A DNA stretch of 51,246 nucleotides from Mesorhizobium sp. (GCA_004020365.1 SAQR01000046.1:1-51246); one strand, 5' to 3'. Counted from the stretch's first letter, positions 1 through 9,671 are shown. Numbers and translations are program-made. The notes: generated by a model not told the origin, from the sequence alone.

Positions 1-1
1 G

Positions 2-886
2 CCGCCGGCCGACAAGGCTTCGCCCCCAGCGCTCCAGCCCGAAATGATGGAGAGCCGGAAGCCCGATCAGCCGGCCAGCCAGCCGGCACGACCCAAGGCG
101 GCCGCGCGGGTGCCCGAACCTGCCGAAAGCCAGACGGATGATGCGAACGCAAAACGGCAGCGGTACGAGCCGGCGCCAGGCAAACAGCCGGGCGAAGCCA
201 CTGTTGCCCTGAACGTGCCGAAACCGTACCTGCCGCCGAAAATTGCCCTCGACCACGCTGCGCAACGAGTCTCCTGGGTGCGGGACTTCAACGGCGGCAA
301 CTGTTTCTATGCGACGTTGACGTCGGCAACCGAGGCCGCCGTCGCGATCGAAGGATTGGGCAGAGAGGTCCAGCCGTTCGAACGAATGCTGTCCGATTTC
401 CAGGCAAGATTCCGTGTCGAACCGGACATCAGCGTCCGCCTCATCGAGCCGGCTCAATGCGAAGTCACCAACTTTCTGCGCTTTCTGGACCAGATGCCGG
501 CTGACAAGCCGCAGCTTGTTCTCGATCGAACGACGGTGCCGAGCGGCTCGCCGATCGGCGGCACGCTGGTGACGCAGGGTGGCCTGATTTCCAGCGTGCT
601 GCTGATCGACCACAGGGGCATGGCATTCAGCCTCGACGATCAAATCCTGGCGCAAGCGGACAAGGCCACCTTCAACATTCCGATCGATCTCGGCGCAGCC
701 GACAAGGCGGCCGGCAAGGTCGTGCCGCAGATCATAATGGTGATCACGGGTCCACAGGACATCCAGGCTGCCGTGTTCTCCGCGCCGACACCGGCCGCGC
801 TGCTGTTGCCCAGGATTCTCGACGAGATCGACGCCAACCGAGCTGAGTTCTCCGCCACGGCAAAGTACTTCCGGCTCGGCGGGTAG
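2..886 (+). CDS. C-terminal part of a hypothetical protein (5' end outside window)
   Basis: The frame is open to the left edge, so this is the 3' part of a longer gene; the Met at 44 need not be its start. The first ~65 visible residues are Pro/Ala/Lys-rich and look like a disordered linker. A folded domain follows (about residues 75-290), with a phrase FNGGNCFYATL and mixed alpha/beta character. In rhizobia the DUF1036 and M23 genes that follow here often lie behind a Ser/Thr protein kinase with a long C-terminal extension, so this may be that extension, but no kinase motif is inside the window. The next gene starts 11 nt downstream, so the two are probably co-transcribed. Function unknown. 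Confidence 0.6.
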   Translation, partial: PPADKASPPALQPEMMESRKPDQPASQPARPKAAARVPEPAESQTDDANAKRQRYEPAPGKQPGEATVALNVPKPYLPPKIALDHAAQRVSWVRDFNGGNCFYATLTSATEAAVAIEGLGREVQPFERMLSDFQARFRVEPDISVRLIEPAQCEVTNFLRFLDQMPADKPQLVLDRTTVPSGSPIGGTLVTQGGLISSVLLIDHRGMAFSLDDQILAQADKATFNIPIDLGAADKAAGKVVPQIIMVITGPQDIQAAVFSAPTPAALLLPRILDEIDANRAEFSATAKYFRLGG

Positions 887-897
887 CATGGACGCCG

Positions 898-1404
898 ATG
901 GACCTCCGCCGCTCGCGTTTTTTCTTCCTGACCGCTGTCCCGCCCAACAATCAGCGTGACTGGCTTCGCGGCCTGCTTGCCCCGAGAGGCCGTATCAGAC
1001 TTACGGTGATATTGGGCGCGACATTGCTGGCTCTCCTGTCGTCCCACGAAGCGCGCGCCGAATTCACCGTCTGCAATCAGACGCTCGACGTCGTCAATCT
1101 CGCTGTCGGCCAAAAAATCGACAATGCGGACCAGACCGATGGCTGGTGGACCATCGGTGCAAATCAGTGCGTGAACGTCATCCGCGAGGAACTCACCAAC
1201 CGCTACATCTACATCTATGCGACGGACGTTTTTGGCCATGCGACCCTGACCGGGTCGACCGAAATGTGCATCGACCGGCGGCGTTTCTCGATACGCGGCA
1301 TCGATGAATGCTGGCAGCGCGGCCATATCGCCGCACGATTTCTCGAAGTCGATACGCTTGAACAGGTGCGGTGGACGTTTTTTCTGACCGGAAGCAATCC
1401 GTGA
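898..1404 (+). CDS. DUF1036 family secreted protein
   Basis: 168 aa. A charged N-terminus is followed by a hydrophobic stretch (about residues 34-50) ending in an Ala-rich cleavage-like site (SSHEARAEF), suggesting export. The mature part matches the DUF1036 pattern: aromatic-rich, with four cysteines (VCNQT, NQCVN, EMCID, DECWQ) that could form two disulfides. Family function is not known. It lies 11 nt after the previous gene, and its TGA overlaps the likely GTG start of the next gene (GTGA), so it belongs to one operon with the cell-wall hydrolase. The start is uncertain because the N-terminal extension before the signal sequence is long. Confidence 0.8.
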   Translation: MDLRRSRFFFLTAVPPNNQRDWLRGLLAPRGRIRLTVILGATLLALLSSHEARAEFTVCNQTLDVVNLAVGQKIDNADQTDGWWTIGANQCVNVIREELTNRYIYIYATDVFGHATLTGSTEMCIDRRRFSIRGIDECWQRGHIAARFLEVDTLEQVRWTFFLTGSNP

Positions 1405-3728
1405 CGCACAGTATCGACACAAGCTTCAGGTTGAAAAAGCAGGCACGCGCCGCCCTGCGCAGACGCAAGCTCTGGCGCAGGCTGCTTGCCGGTCTTGCTG
1501 TGGCTGTCCTGTTGTCGATCGCTGCCGGCTTCTATCTCACTGCGGATTATTGGTCGTTTGGCGACGAAGATGAGGAGTTGCACGCCGTCGAGGGAACCGA
1601 CGATGTGCCGGCCGACGCATCTGTCTATGTGCCTGCCATCATCGACCTCGCAGGCGACCCGATGTGGATCACCCTTGCGCCCGACACCGGCGGCGCAACA
1701 AAAAGCCAGGTGATCCCGCGCCCGGCAGAACTCGATCAGGCCGGCGTTTCTCCCCAGGTCGAAGTTCTGTCTGACGTGATGCTTAGCGCCAGCGAAAAGT
1801 TCATGACAACGATACCGTCGACGCAAGAAGATTTCGCATTCTTCCAGGCGCAGCGACAGACCGCGCCGGCGCCATCCGACGAGTTGCAAAACGACGTTCA
1901 GCCACCGCCCGTTCCAAACGAGGCTCCGGTTGCTTCGGACCCGCATGCCGATGATGCCGAAGCAGGTTGGGGCGAAACAATCGATTCAGGCGAGGCAGCC
2001 CTTCCCGCGTTCCAGAAAACCCAGATCGAAAACAACACAAGCGTCGCAAATGTCATCAGTGAACATCAGAGATACGAGGCTACCGAGGACATTTTCGTAA
2101 AGATCCTCAACGACCGCAGCCTGGACAGCGTTGCCCTCGATGCGCATTTCTCCGCCGATGATGCCAAGCTGGCAGGCGAAGCCCTGAAGGCGCTTTTCAA
2201 TCGGGAGAGCCTTGAGCCAGGTCATGTCGTCGCCATGCGCGGTTTCAGGCCGACGCGCGAGACGACAACCATGTCTCTCATGCAGGTTTCGATCTACGCC
2301 AGGAACGTATTTGTCGGCACGCTGACGCGCAATGCCGCCGGTGTGTTTGTGTCTGGTGTCGACCCTTGGGTCCGCGAAGACCTGTTCAACTACTCGGGAG
2401 CACAGGCGCAAGGCACGCACAAAAGGCAATACCGGCTGCTCGACGCAATCTACTCGACAGCAGCCCGCAACAAAGTTCCGACCGGGGTGATCGGAGAAGC
2501 GATCATGTATTTGTCGCGAGGACAGGATCTGGATGCCTTCGCCAGCGAAGACCAGCGTCTGGTCCTGATCTATTCGCAAAGGCCGCGTGGCAAGGAAGAG
2601 ACGGCCGGGCGGGTGCTGTATGTCGGCGTCCAGGGCCGCGAAAAAAGTCTTGACTGTTTCGTGTTCCAGCAGAACGACGGCCAGTTTGCATGCGTCAGCG
2701 GCGACGATGAGGTTCGCTCGCTGACAGTCGCCAACGGCATGGTCACCCCGGTCAACGGGGTCATGACCTCGACTTTCGGCCCACGCAAGCACCCAATCCT
2801 CGGAACCGTTCGCATTCACAAGGGCGTGGATTGGGCGGCGCCTCTGGGCACACCGATAGCCGCCGCCTTCGACGGCGAAATCGTCTTTCAGGGTGATGGA
2901 AGTGGTTACGGCAATCTGGTGAAGATTTCGCACGGGGACGGCAGCGAGACGCGCTATGCGCATATGCAGAAATTCGCTGATAAGGCCGGTGTCGGCGCGA
3001 AGGTGAAGGCAGGCGATATCATTGGCTATATCGGCACCACCGGTCTTTCGACTGGACCGCACCTGCATTTCGAACTCTATCGCAATGGCCAGGCGATCGA
3101 TCCGCTGGGCACGGTCACGGCAATCGCGACGGACGCTTCCGCTGTCGAAACGCTGACCGAGCGTATCGTTCAAGTCGAAAGTGGCGGCAAAGCCCGCGCC
3201 AAGAACCCACTTTCTTCGGCAACCGGCGCCGGTCAGTTCATAACCAAGACGTGGATCCGGATGATGAACACCTACCGCCCCGAATTGGCGCGGACACTAT
3301 CAACCGCCGACCTGCTCGCTCTGCGTTTCGACGCCACCATCTCGCGCGAGATGGTCAGCAATCTGGCGCGCGAAGGCGAAGCCTATCTTCGGGCGCGCGG
3401 CCACCAGATCACAGCCGGCCGGCTTTATCTCTGTCATTTCCTTGGGATGGAAGGCGCCCATCAAGTGCTGTCGTCGCCGGGGTCGGCGCAATTGAGCGCC
3501 GTGCTCGGATCGGCCGTTATTCAAGCCAACCCGTTTCTCACCGGCAAGTCCGCCAGCTATGTCGTGAGCTGGGCCGAAAGGAAAATGGGGCGGAAGCTGA
3601 GCCCGGGGATCGTTGAAGTGAGCCAACAGACAACGACAACGACGGAAGTCCGGCAGACATCGCCCGAGTTCGAAAAATACAAGCAGGCGATCACGGCTCT
3701 CATAAGCTCGATGCAGAATACGCTTTGA
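1401..3728 (+). CDS. Membrane-anchored M23 peptidase with C-terminal transglycosylase-like domain
   Basis: 775 aa from GTG 1401, which overlaps the previous stop as GTGA and has GGAAG at 1390; an in-frame GTG at 1371 is an alternative. A basic N-terminus precedes one transmembrane helix (about residues 28-47), then a long Pro/Glu-rich periplasmic linker. The M23 (LytM) domain spans about 450-565, with the zinc-binding motifs HKGVD (around 473) and HLHFE (around 554) intact. After it, about 585-690, comes a segment resembling lytic transglycosylases: E in VQVESGG, then GAGQF, then a helical bundle. It should therefore cut peptidoglycan peptides and possibly glycan strands from the periplasmic side. 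The two-enzyme fusion is unusual. The tail is Thr/Gln-rich. Confidence 0.85.
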   Translation: MTHSIDTSFRLKKQARAALRRRKLWRRLLAGLAVAVLLSIAAGFYLTADYWSFGDEDEELHAVEGTDDVPADASVYVPAIIDLAGDPMWITLAPDTGGATKSQVIPRPAELDQAGVSPQVEVLSDVMLSASEKFMTTIPSTQEDFAFFQAQRQTAPAPSDELQNDVQPPPVPNEAPVASDPHADDAEAGWGETIDSGEAALPAFQKTQIENNTSVANVISEHQRYEATEDIFVKILNDRSLDSVALDAHFSADDAKLAGEALKALFNRESLEPGHVVAMRGFRPTRETTTMSLMQVSIYARNVFVGTLTRNAAGVFVSGVDPWVREDLFNYSGAQAQGTHKRQYRLLDAIYSTAARNKVPTGVIGEAIMYLSRGQDLDAFASEDQRLVLIYSQRPRGKEETAGRVLYVGVQGREKSLDCFVFQQNDGQFACVSGDDEVRSLTVANGMVTPVNGVMTSTFGPRKHPILGTVRIHKGVDWAAPLGTPIAAAFDGEIVFQGDGSGYGNLVKISHGDGSETRYAHMQKFADKAGVGAKVKAGDIIGYIGTTGLSTGPHLHFELYRNGQAIDPLGTVTAIATDASAVETLTERIVQVESGGKARAKNPLSSATGAGQFITKTWIRMMNTYRPELARTLSTADLLALRFDATISREMVSNLAREGEAYLRARGHQITAGRLYLCHFLGMEGAHQVLSSPGSAQLSAVLGSAVIQANPFLTGKSASYVVSWAERKMGRKLSPGIVEVSQQTTTTTEVRQTSPEFEKYKQAITALISSMQNTL

Positions 3729-3911
3729 ACCTGCTTCTCGAGCGTGCGAGTTTGCCGTTTGTCCATTGGTTCCTGCTGCCAGGCGCTTCTACAGCCAACT
3801 TTTTTCGAGCCTTTGTGAACCAAAACTGTGGTCGAGATCACATACGCCCAGGAGCCATTTTGGCATGCGCAGAAATCGATAGTGCGCCCCGGCGGGGCGG
3901 AGGGCTGGACC

Positions 3912-5489
3912 ATGAAAGCATTTGCCGTCTTTCTGAGCGGGTTTGTCCTGTTCGTCATCACGTCGCTTGGAGCCGAGGCTGCCGCGCCTGATGCCAAACG
4001 CGTGGCACTGGTCATCGGCAACAGTAAATATGCCCATGCCGTTGCCTTGCCCAATCCCGCCAACGATGCGCACCTCATCGCATCCACGCTACGCAATTCC
4101 GGCTTCCAGGTGATCGAGGGGCTCGATCAAGACAATGCAGGCATGCACAGCCTCATCAGTCGGTTTACCGAGCAATCCTACGATGCCGAGCTCGCCGTCA
4201 TTTTCTATGCCGGCCACGGCATGCAGGTCGACGGCAAGAACTTCTTGATTCCGGTAGACGCCGAACTGACATCGCCCGCTTATCTCAAGACCCGCACCGT
4301 TCAGATCGACGACTTCATGGCGGCGTTACCAGCCGAGCCGGCGATCGGCGTCATCATCCTCGATGCCTGCCGCGACAATCCATTGGCCAGGACACTGGCC
4401 GCCTCGATGCCGAAGAGCCGTTCCGCCTCGTTTGGCTCCGGACTGGCGCCGATTGAAGCAAAATCGGACGGCGTTGGAACCGGCGGAGTCTTGATTGCGT
4501 ATGCAACCGACCCCGGCGCCATCGCTTTCGACGGCAATGGCCTAAACAGTCCCTACTCCGCGGCGCTCGCCAGGCACCTGACTGAACCCGGCGTTGAAAT
4601 CCAGAGCGCGCTGACGCGTGTGCGCGGCCAGGTGACCGAAACGACACAAGGTCGCCAAAGACCTTGGCACAACGCATCACTGGGACGCGAGGTCTTCCTG
4701 GGACAGTCCAAAGCGGAAGCGGCGCCCGCCACAAAACCGATCGCTGGTGCGTCCGGCGCGATGAGGGCTGCTGCCCCGGTGACCAACGAGCCTCCTTCCT
4801 GGGAGGTTGAGCAGCGTCTGTGGGACGAAGCTTCCAAGCGCAGTTCCATTCCGTTCTACGAAGCCTATCTTGAACAGTTTCCGAGCGGCCGCTTCGCCAC
4901 GGTGGCACGGCTGAACATCGATCAGTTGAACGAACCGAAGGCCGAAGATCGGCAGGTCGCGGCAGTCGATGAGGACGAGGCCAACGCAATTTCCGGCTCA
5001 GCCGTTCGCACCTCGGTTGGAGTTTCGGACGAGGTGAAGCAGGCCCCGGGCACCGAGTTGACGGAAAGCGCGATCGGTCTCGATCGCCATGGCCGTATCG
5101 ATCTGCAGTTGCGCATCGAAGCCTTGGGCAACGAGCTTGGCCGTATCGACGGAAACATAGGCCCAAAGACCCGCCAGGCGATCGGCATCTGGCAAGCGGA
5201 GAACGGCCTGCCACAGACGACCTTTTTGACACGCGAGCAACTGACGTTCCTGGTGATCCAGACGGATCCAATGATGGAATCGGTGCGCGCCAGATACGCT
5301 GCCGATCTGGCTCGAGCACAGCCGAAAAAACAGGTGCAGCAGGCCCGCACAAAAAAGCCGGTGGCACAGAAGGCCCGCAGGCAGCAGGTCGTGGTTCGAC
5401 GGGATGTTCCGCCGCCGAACAACAACTTCCTGACCAAGGCGCTGATTTTCGGCACCGGTGTGGCCGTGGGTGGCCTGCTCAACAACTGA
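3912..5489 (+). CDS. Exported caspase-like (orthocaspase) protein with peptidoglycan-binding-like domain
   Basis: 525 aa. ATG 3912 is chosen over an upstream in-frame ATG (3828) because GGAGGG lies just before it and a signal peptide follows directly (residues 1-25, ending AEAAA). The caspase p20 fold covers about 29-255, with the catalytic dyad His102 (YAGHGMQ) and Cys153 (ILDACRDNP) present. After a linker, about 400-470 resembles a PG_binding_1 repeat (IDGNIGPKTRQAI). A basic segment and a short hydrophobic C-terminal helix (LIFGTGVAVGGLL) end the protein. Caspase-like proteases of this class cut after basic residues; the substrate here is unknown. It follows the wall-hydrolase gene in the same direction, about 180 nt away. 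Confidence 0.87.
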   Translation: MKAFAVFLSGFVLFVITSLGAEAAAPDAKRVALVIGNSKYAHAVALPNPANDAHLIASTLRNSGFQVIEGLDQDNAGMHSLISRFTEQSYDAELAVIFYAGHGMQVDGKNFLIPVDAELTSPAYLKTRTVQIDDFMAALPAEPAIGVIILDACRDNPLARTLAASMPKSRSASFGSGLAPIEAKSDGVGTGGVLIAYATDPGAIAFDGNGLNSPYSAALARHLTEPGVEIQSALTRVRGQVTETTQGRQRPWHNASLGREVFLGQSKAEAAPATKPIAGASGAMRAAAPVTNEPPSWEVEQRLWDEASKRSSIPFYEAYLEQFPSGRFATVARLNIDQLNEPKAEDRQVAAVDEDEANAISGSAVRTSVGVSDEVKQAPGTELTESAIGLDRHGRIDLQLRIEALGNELGRIDGNIGPKTRQAIGIWQAENGLPQTTFLTREQLTFLVIQTDPMMESVRARYAADLARAQPKKQVQQARTKKPVAQKARRQQVVVRRDVPPPNNNFLTKALIFGTGVAVGGLLNN

Positions 5490-5543
5490 CGAGCCGGTTT
5501 CAGGCGTGTCGACGTGGGCCGTGCCTCGGTGGTCGCAGCCGCC

Positions 5544-6074
5544 CTACTCAGTCCTTATCCGCATTTCCACCCGGCGGTTTACCGGATCGAATGGATTGGG
5601 GTTGCGCGGGTTGGCTTCGCCCAAGCCTGTCGCTTTGATGCGGGCAGGATCGATGCCGTTGGAGGTGAGGAAGGTTGTTACCGACCTGGCTCTGCGTTCC
5701 GACAGCCCCTCGTTGTAGTCAGCCGAGCCGGATGCATCGGTGTGACCCTCAACAACGAAGTTCAGAGTGCTCAGTCGGCTGTCCTTCAGTGCCTTGGCGA
5801 ACTCGTCCAGTTCAGCACGCGCAGTCGCATCGAGTTCCGCAGAATCAAGCCCGAAGTTGATCAGCATGTCGAGGCTGGTTTTCTCGGCCGGCGCTGCTTT
5901 GGTCTTGCTGTTGCACTCTTCTTCGGTGCCGACGCAAATTCCACGTGGCAGGCCGAGCTCGCTCGCCGCGTCAAAAAACTTCACGATGTCTTCGGATTTC
6001 TGAAGCGGATCAGCAAAAGCATGGGTCGAAAAAAACGCGACCGTAAACACGAAGGCTAAACTGCCCAATTGCAT
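5544..6074 (-). CDS. OmpA-family C-terminal domain protein
   Basis: 176 aa. ATG 6074 is preferred to an in-frame ATG at 6098 because a perfect AGGAG lies 9 nt upstream and the signal peptide begins there (LAFVFTVAFFSTHAFA). The mature protein has a short N-terminal region with two cysteines, then an OmpA-like peptidoglycan-associating domain (about 75-176). It carries the family motifs EGHTDASGSADYN, LSERRARSV and NRRVEM. The domain binds meso-diaminopimelate in peptidoglycan. No beta-barrel or lipobox is present, so it is probably a soluble periplasmic wall-binding protein. It converges with the caspase gene (54 nt between stops) and fits the wall theme of this region. Confidence 0.9.
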   Translation of the reverse strand: MQLGSLAFVFTVAFFSTHAFADPLQKSEDIVKFFDAASELGLPRGICVGTEEECNSKTKAAPAEKTSLDMLINFGLDSAELDATARAELDEFAKALKDSRLSTLNFVVEGHTDASGSADYNEGLSERRARSVTTFLTSNGIDPARIKATGLGEANPRNPNPFDPVNRRVEMRIRTE

Positions 6075-6887
6075 AACGGTTACTCCTGTCTTGAGCATCC
6101 GATTTCACCGACGGCTGACAATACCAAATTCCGAATCGATTGTCTGTCAAAACGTCGAGCATAGTGGGGGGCAGTTGCATCTTGCTAGTCGTGAAGACCT
6201 GACGCTTGGTACCCATGTAGAAGGACGCGAGACGACCCTGTCCTGCCCTTCAGGATAGAACAAGCTATGACCGCAAATCGGCCGAATGCGGATTTTCTCC
6301 TGAACTTTGGCTCGTGATGCTGAGCGTCGGAACTGATGTTGTCGCTGCCCACCTTCATTGGAGCCGGAATGCCATCCTCCTCACTGTTCCGCCTACCGGT
6401 CAGACCTGGCGAGCAGCATGGCCCCGACTCCAGGCCGCCGGCGGTACCCCATATTCGCGTCTGAAAGCCCTGTTGAAGGCCAGGCCGAGGAGTTGATGCG
6501 CAAAGCCGGCTTCGGCTCGATCGAAATGCGCGAGCTGCCGCACGATGGTGGACGTGACGCGCCCGGCGCGAGCACGGCAGACCTCGACCGAGGCGCTTAC
6601 ATGAGAGGTATTGGCCCGGACGTCCATCTCGGAGGCGCCCATGAAAGATAGAGTCTCGCCGACACGACGCGGTTTCTAACCCAAGGGGGAATGAGCATTG
6701 TGATACAATTGAAACATTTCAGCACCGCTCAAGAACAACGACTGAAACATCCGGGGCGTAGATTCCAGTCAAGCGCGCCGATAGCGTCGCAACTGGTCTG
6801 AAGACCTTCTTGGGGTGTGATCGTCACGTCGGGAGCGCGCCGCCAGAACGTGACGCTGGCGCGGCCCGCAATCAATGGGAGGCTCAC
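6075..6887 (+). other. Gene-poor interval with a decayed gene fragment
   Basis: About 810 nt between the OmpA-domain gene and the TPR gene. Short frames here lack ribosome binding sites and family resemblance, apart from the methyltransferase-like fragment at 6475-6546 listed separately. The part nearest 6100 must carry the OmpA-gene promoter and the part nearest 6800 the TPR-gene promoter. I see no EcfG-type box in either. Confidence 0.5.
6475..6546 (+). pseudogene. Remnant of a SAM-dependent methyltransferase C-terminus
   Basis: The frame reads EGQAEELMRKAGFGSIEMRE then LPHD. This resembles the last strand-helix of class I methyltransferases, where an AGF motif is followed by a LPHD-type motif before a short tail. 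Resemblance stops abruptly after LPHD, and the sequence upstream in the same frame is not methyltransferase-like. I read it as a decayed fragment; it is short enough that chance cannot be excluded. Confidence 0.3.
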
Positions 6888-8672
6888 ATGAAATTGCGCA
6901 AGTTCCTGCCTGGCGCGGGATGGACCGCATTCTTAGTCATAGGTTTCGGCGCCGGCGCCGCCATCGCGCATACAGCCGGCGGCCCGGCCGGTATTCAGCT
7001 TGCCGCCGCCACGCGAGTGCCGCTCCCGAAGGACCTGTCCATCGCGCACTGCGTCGCCGCGACGCTACCGCTCAAATCGCCCATCGCCGAGGCGGTCAAG
7101 GCCTACGAGGATGCCGAGCCGCCGCTTTGGGACAACCTCGGCACGCTCACCTGGCCGATCAGCACGAAGAACCCGGACGCGCAGAAATTTTTCGACCAGG
7201 GCCTGAGGCAGGCCGCCAACTTCAACCACGCCGAGGCGCGTCGCGCCTTCCGCAAGGCGCAGCGTCTCGATCCGGGGTGCGCGATGTGCTTCCTCGGCGA
7301 AGCACTTGTACTCGGACCCAACATCAACGTGCCGATGGACCCTGCCGCGAACGCACCGGCCGTCGCCGCGCTGAAAAAAGCACAGTCGCTCGCCTTAGCG
7401 GCGACCGACAAGGAGCGCGGCCTCATCGATGCCGTCGCCGCCCGCTACTCAGACGATCCCAACGCGGATCGCAAAGCCCTCGATGCGGCCTTCGCCGATG
7501 CCATGGCCGCCCTGTCCGACAAATATCCCCACGATCTGGAACTCGCCATGATCGCGGCGGAAGCGGCCATGGACACCCAGCCATGGGACTATTGGCAGCC
7601 CGGTGGCAAGGAGCCGAAGGGCCGCACAGCTGACGCTCAGAGGCGGCTGGAAGCCGTGCTGACGAAAAAGCCCGACCATGCCGGGGCGATTCACCTCTAC
7701 ATCCACCTGGTGGAGGCTTCCGACCGCCCGGAGCGGGCCGAGCCCTATGCCGAGCGACTTGCCGCGCTGATGCCGGGTGCCGGGCACATCGTCCATATGC
7801 CGAGCCACATCTACCATCGGGTCGGCCGCTACGCCGACTCGCTCGCATCCAACGTCGCCGCCGCAAAGGTCGACGAGACCTACATTGCCGATACCGGTGC
7901 GATCGGTGTCTACCCGATCGGCTATTATTCTCACAATGTCCACTTCGTGATGGTCTCGGCGCAGCTTTTGGGTGACGCGCCGACCGTCTTAGACCAGGCC
8001 GAGAAGCTGGACACGCTGCTCACCAACGAGATCGCCGCTGCGATCCCGATCGTGCAGCCGGTCAAGGCGGCGCCTTATTTCGCCTGGGCGCAATACGGCG
8101 ACCCAGACATGGTCCTGGCCAAGCCGGTGCAGGCGGACGCGCCAGCCTATGTGAAGGCAGTCCAGCACTATATGCGCGGCGCCGCCTTGGCGGCAAAGAA
8201 GGATATTGCCGCCGCGCGCGCCGAGGCCGACGCCATTCACCGCATCGCAGCGGAGACCGACTGGTCGACCCATGACGCCTGGGGAATCCCGGCGCTGGCC
8301 GTGCTGCAGGTAGCTGAGGCAACGGTGCGGGCACGCGCGGCCGAGGCCGACGGTGACCTGGAGAGCGCGGTGGCGATCTGGAGGAAGGCCGCCGAGGTCG
8401 AGGACACGATCCCCTACATGGAGCCGCCCTACTGGTACTATCCGGTGAGGCAGTCGCTGGGCGCTGCCCTGTTGCGTACCGGCCATCCGGAAGAGGCCGA
8501 GAAGGAGTTCCGGGCCGCGCTCGACAAGGCGCGCGGCAGCGCCTGGGCGCTGTTCGGGCTCAAGGAAACGGCAAAGGCCAGGCGCGACACCGCCGCCGAG
8601 GCCAAGGCCGCCGCTGAGCTCGCCAAAGCCTGGCGTGGCGACCCCGCCACGCTGACGCTGGAGCGGCTGTGA
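6888..8672 (+). CDS. Exported tetratricopeptide-repeat protein
   Basis: 594 aa from ATG 6888, which has GGGAGG 9 nt upstream and a signal peptide directly after it (hydrophobic core about 12-30). An in-frame ATG at 6810 would bury the signal, so it is rejected. The mature protein is helical and Ala-rich with TPR-like units (for example AANFNHAEARRAFRKAQRLD and the C-terminal HPEEAEKEFRAALDKA). A conserved-looking middle part contains GHIVHMPSHIYHRVGRYADS and GYYSHNVHF, rich in His and Tyr. Such long TPR proteins are common in rhizobia without assigned function; the His-rich core could bind metal or heme, but that is speculation. It appears monocistronic, with a hairpin just after the stop. 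Confidence 0.8.
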   Translation: MKLRKFLPGAGWTAFLVIGFGAGAAIAHTAGGPAGIQLAAATRVPLPKDLSIAHCVAATLPLKSPIAEAVKAYEDAEPPLWDNLGTLTWPISTKNPDAQKFFDQGLRQAANFNHAEARRAFRKAQRLDPGCAMCFLGEALVLGPNINVPMDPAANAPAVAALKKAQSLALAATDKERGLIDAVAARYSDDPNADRKALDAAFADAMAALSDKYPHDLELAMIAAEAAMDTQPWDYWQPGGKEPKGRTADAQRRLEAVLTKKPDHAGAIHLYIHLVEASDRPERAEPYAERLAALMPGAGHIVHMPSHIYHRVGRYADSLASNVAAAKVDETYIADTGAIGVYPIGYYSHNVHFVMVSAQLLGDAPTVLDQAEKLDTLLTNEIAAAIPIVQPVKAAPYFAWAQYGDPDMVLAKPVQADAPAYVKAVQHYMRGAALAAKKDIAAARAEADAIHRIAAETDWSTHDAWGIPALAVLQVAEATVRARAAEADGDLESAVAIWRKAAEVEDTIPYMEPPYWYYPVRQSLGAALLRTGHPEEAEKEFRAALDKARGSAWALFGLKETAKARRDTAAEAKAAAELAKAWRGDPATLTLERL

Positions 8673-8699
8673 CGGGGCTTTCCCGCAGGGGATTTCTCT

Positions 8700-8722
8700 C
8701 CCTCCGGTCAACGGCCGGAGGG
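8700..8722 (+). terminator. Possible intrinsic terminator after the TPR gene
   Basis: A perfect 8-bp GC-rich stem (CCCTCCGG / CCGGAGGG) with a 7-nt loop begins 28 nt after the TPR stop. The T-run is weak (GGATTTC follows), so termination may be partial. Confidence 0.45.
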
Positions 8723-8870
8723 GGATTTCACTTCCCGCCGGGCTGCCGGCCAAAAGTCCGGTCGAAAGCCGTTGTTAAGCGGGTTGCGCTCGGCTGAAGA
8801 GCGACATGGCAAACGCCCCGAAGATGTGCGGCCGGCAGGCAATTTCGACTCAGAAAGCGGAGTTCGGTTG

Positions 8871-9671
8871 ATGGGAGACCTGCGATTCGCAACTGTTCGA
8901 CTGGCGACGGGTCCACAGATTCACTACGCGGAACAGGGCAATGCTGACGGCGACCCGATCCTCTTTCTGCACGGGTGGCCGGACTCTTGGTTCTCGTTCA
9001 GCCGTATTCTGCCGTTGCTGTCGCATCGGGTTCATGCGTTTGTCCTGGATCAGCGAGGTTTCGGTGACTCGGAAGCGCCGGATGCCGGTTACGGGATCGA
9101 CGAATTCGCCGCTGATGCCGTCGCATTTCTCGACGCTGCTTCCATCGAGCGCGCCACCATCGTCGGACACTCTTTCGGAAGTTTCGTCGCGCGACACGTC
9201 GCGATCACAAATCCCGAACGAGTCGCGCGCTTGGTCTTGATCGGCACCGGTGTGTCGGCCGCCACTCCGGTCACGCGGGAGGTTCAGGCCACACTGATGG
9301 AGCTACCAGACCCGGTGCCGGTGGAGTTTGCCCGCGATTTTCAGGCGAGCACCGCGCACGTACCCCTCCCCAAATCGTTCTTCGAACGGATCGTTGCCGA
9401 AAGCCTGAAGCTGGCGGCTTGGCGTTGGCGCGGCGTGCTCGACGGTTTGCTCGCTTACGATGACACGGAGCAACTTTCTCGGATTGTCACACCGACGCTC
9501 CTCATATGGGGCGAACGCGATGTGCTCTTTTCCAGAAACGATCAGGATCGCCTCGTGACCGCGATCCGAGGATCCAAACTGCTCAGCTACCCAGAGACCG
9601 GACATTGTCCGAATTGGGAACGGCCTCAACGCGTCGCAGTCGATCTCGAGGCCTTTATAGACCAGAGTTGA
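8871..9671 (+). CDS. Alpha/beta hydrolase (epoxide hydrolase / haloalkane dehalogenase-like)
   Basis: 266 aa from ATG 8871, preceded by GCGGAG 8 nt away; the longer frame from 8772 has no site and a non-conserved N-terminus. It has the fold's landmarks: HGWPDSWFSF (oxyanion region), DQRGFGDSEAP, nucleophile elbow GHSFGS with Ser101, and a late catalytic His245 (ETGHCPNWE). The nucleophile is Ser, not the Asp of true epoxide hydrolases and dehalogenases, so it is more likely an esterase or related hydrolase. There is no signal peptide, so it is cytoplasmic. Its substrate cannot be told from sequence or neighbours. Confidence 0.85.
   Translation: MGDLRFATVRLATGPQIHYAEQGNADGDPILFLHGWPDSWFSFSRILPLLSHRVHAFVLDQRGFGDSEAPDAGYGIDEFAADAVAFLDAASIERATIVGHSFGSFVARHVAITNPERVARLVLIGTGVSAATPVTREVQATLMELPDPVPVEFARDFQASTAHVPLPKSFFERIVAESLKLAAWRWRGVLDGLLAYDDTEQLSRIVTPTLLIWGERDVLFSRNDQDRLVTAIRGSKLLSYPETGHCPNWERPQRVAVDLEAFIDQS

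Noticed and set aside
640-1946. Long minus-strand frames across 640-1946
   Set aside because: Antisense to the DUF1036 and M23 genes, with no family resemblance or ribosome binding site; caused by high GC.
4354-5485. Minus-strand frames under the caspase gene, including one of 337 codons
   Set aside because: Arg/Ser/Pro-rich shadow composition; the plus strand encodes a clear caspase.
6314-6651. Two overlapping short plus frames treated as genes
   Set aside because: No ribosome site and no coherent domain; only the 24-residue methyltransferase-like piece was retained, as a remnant.
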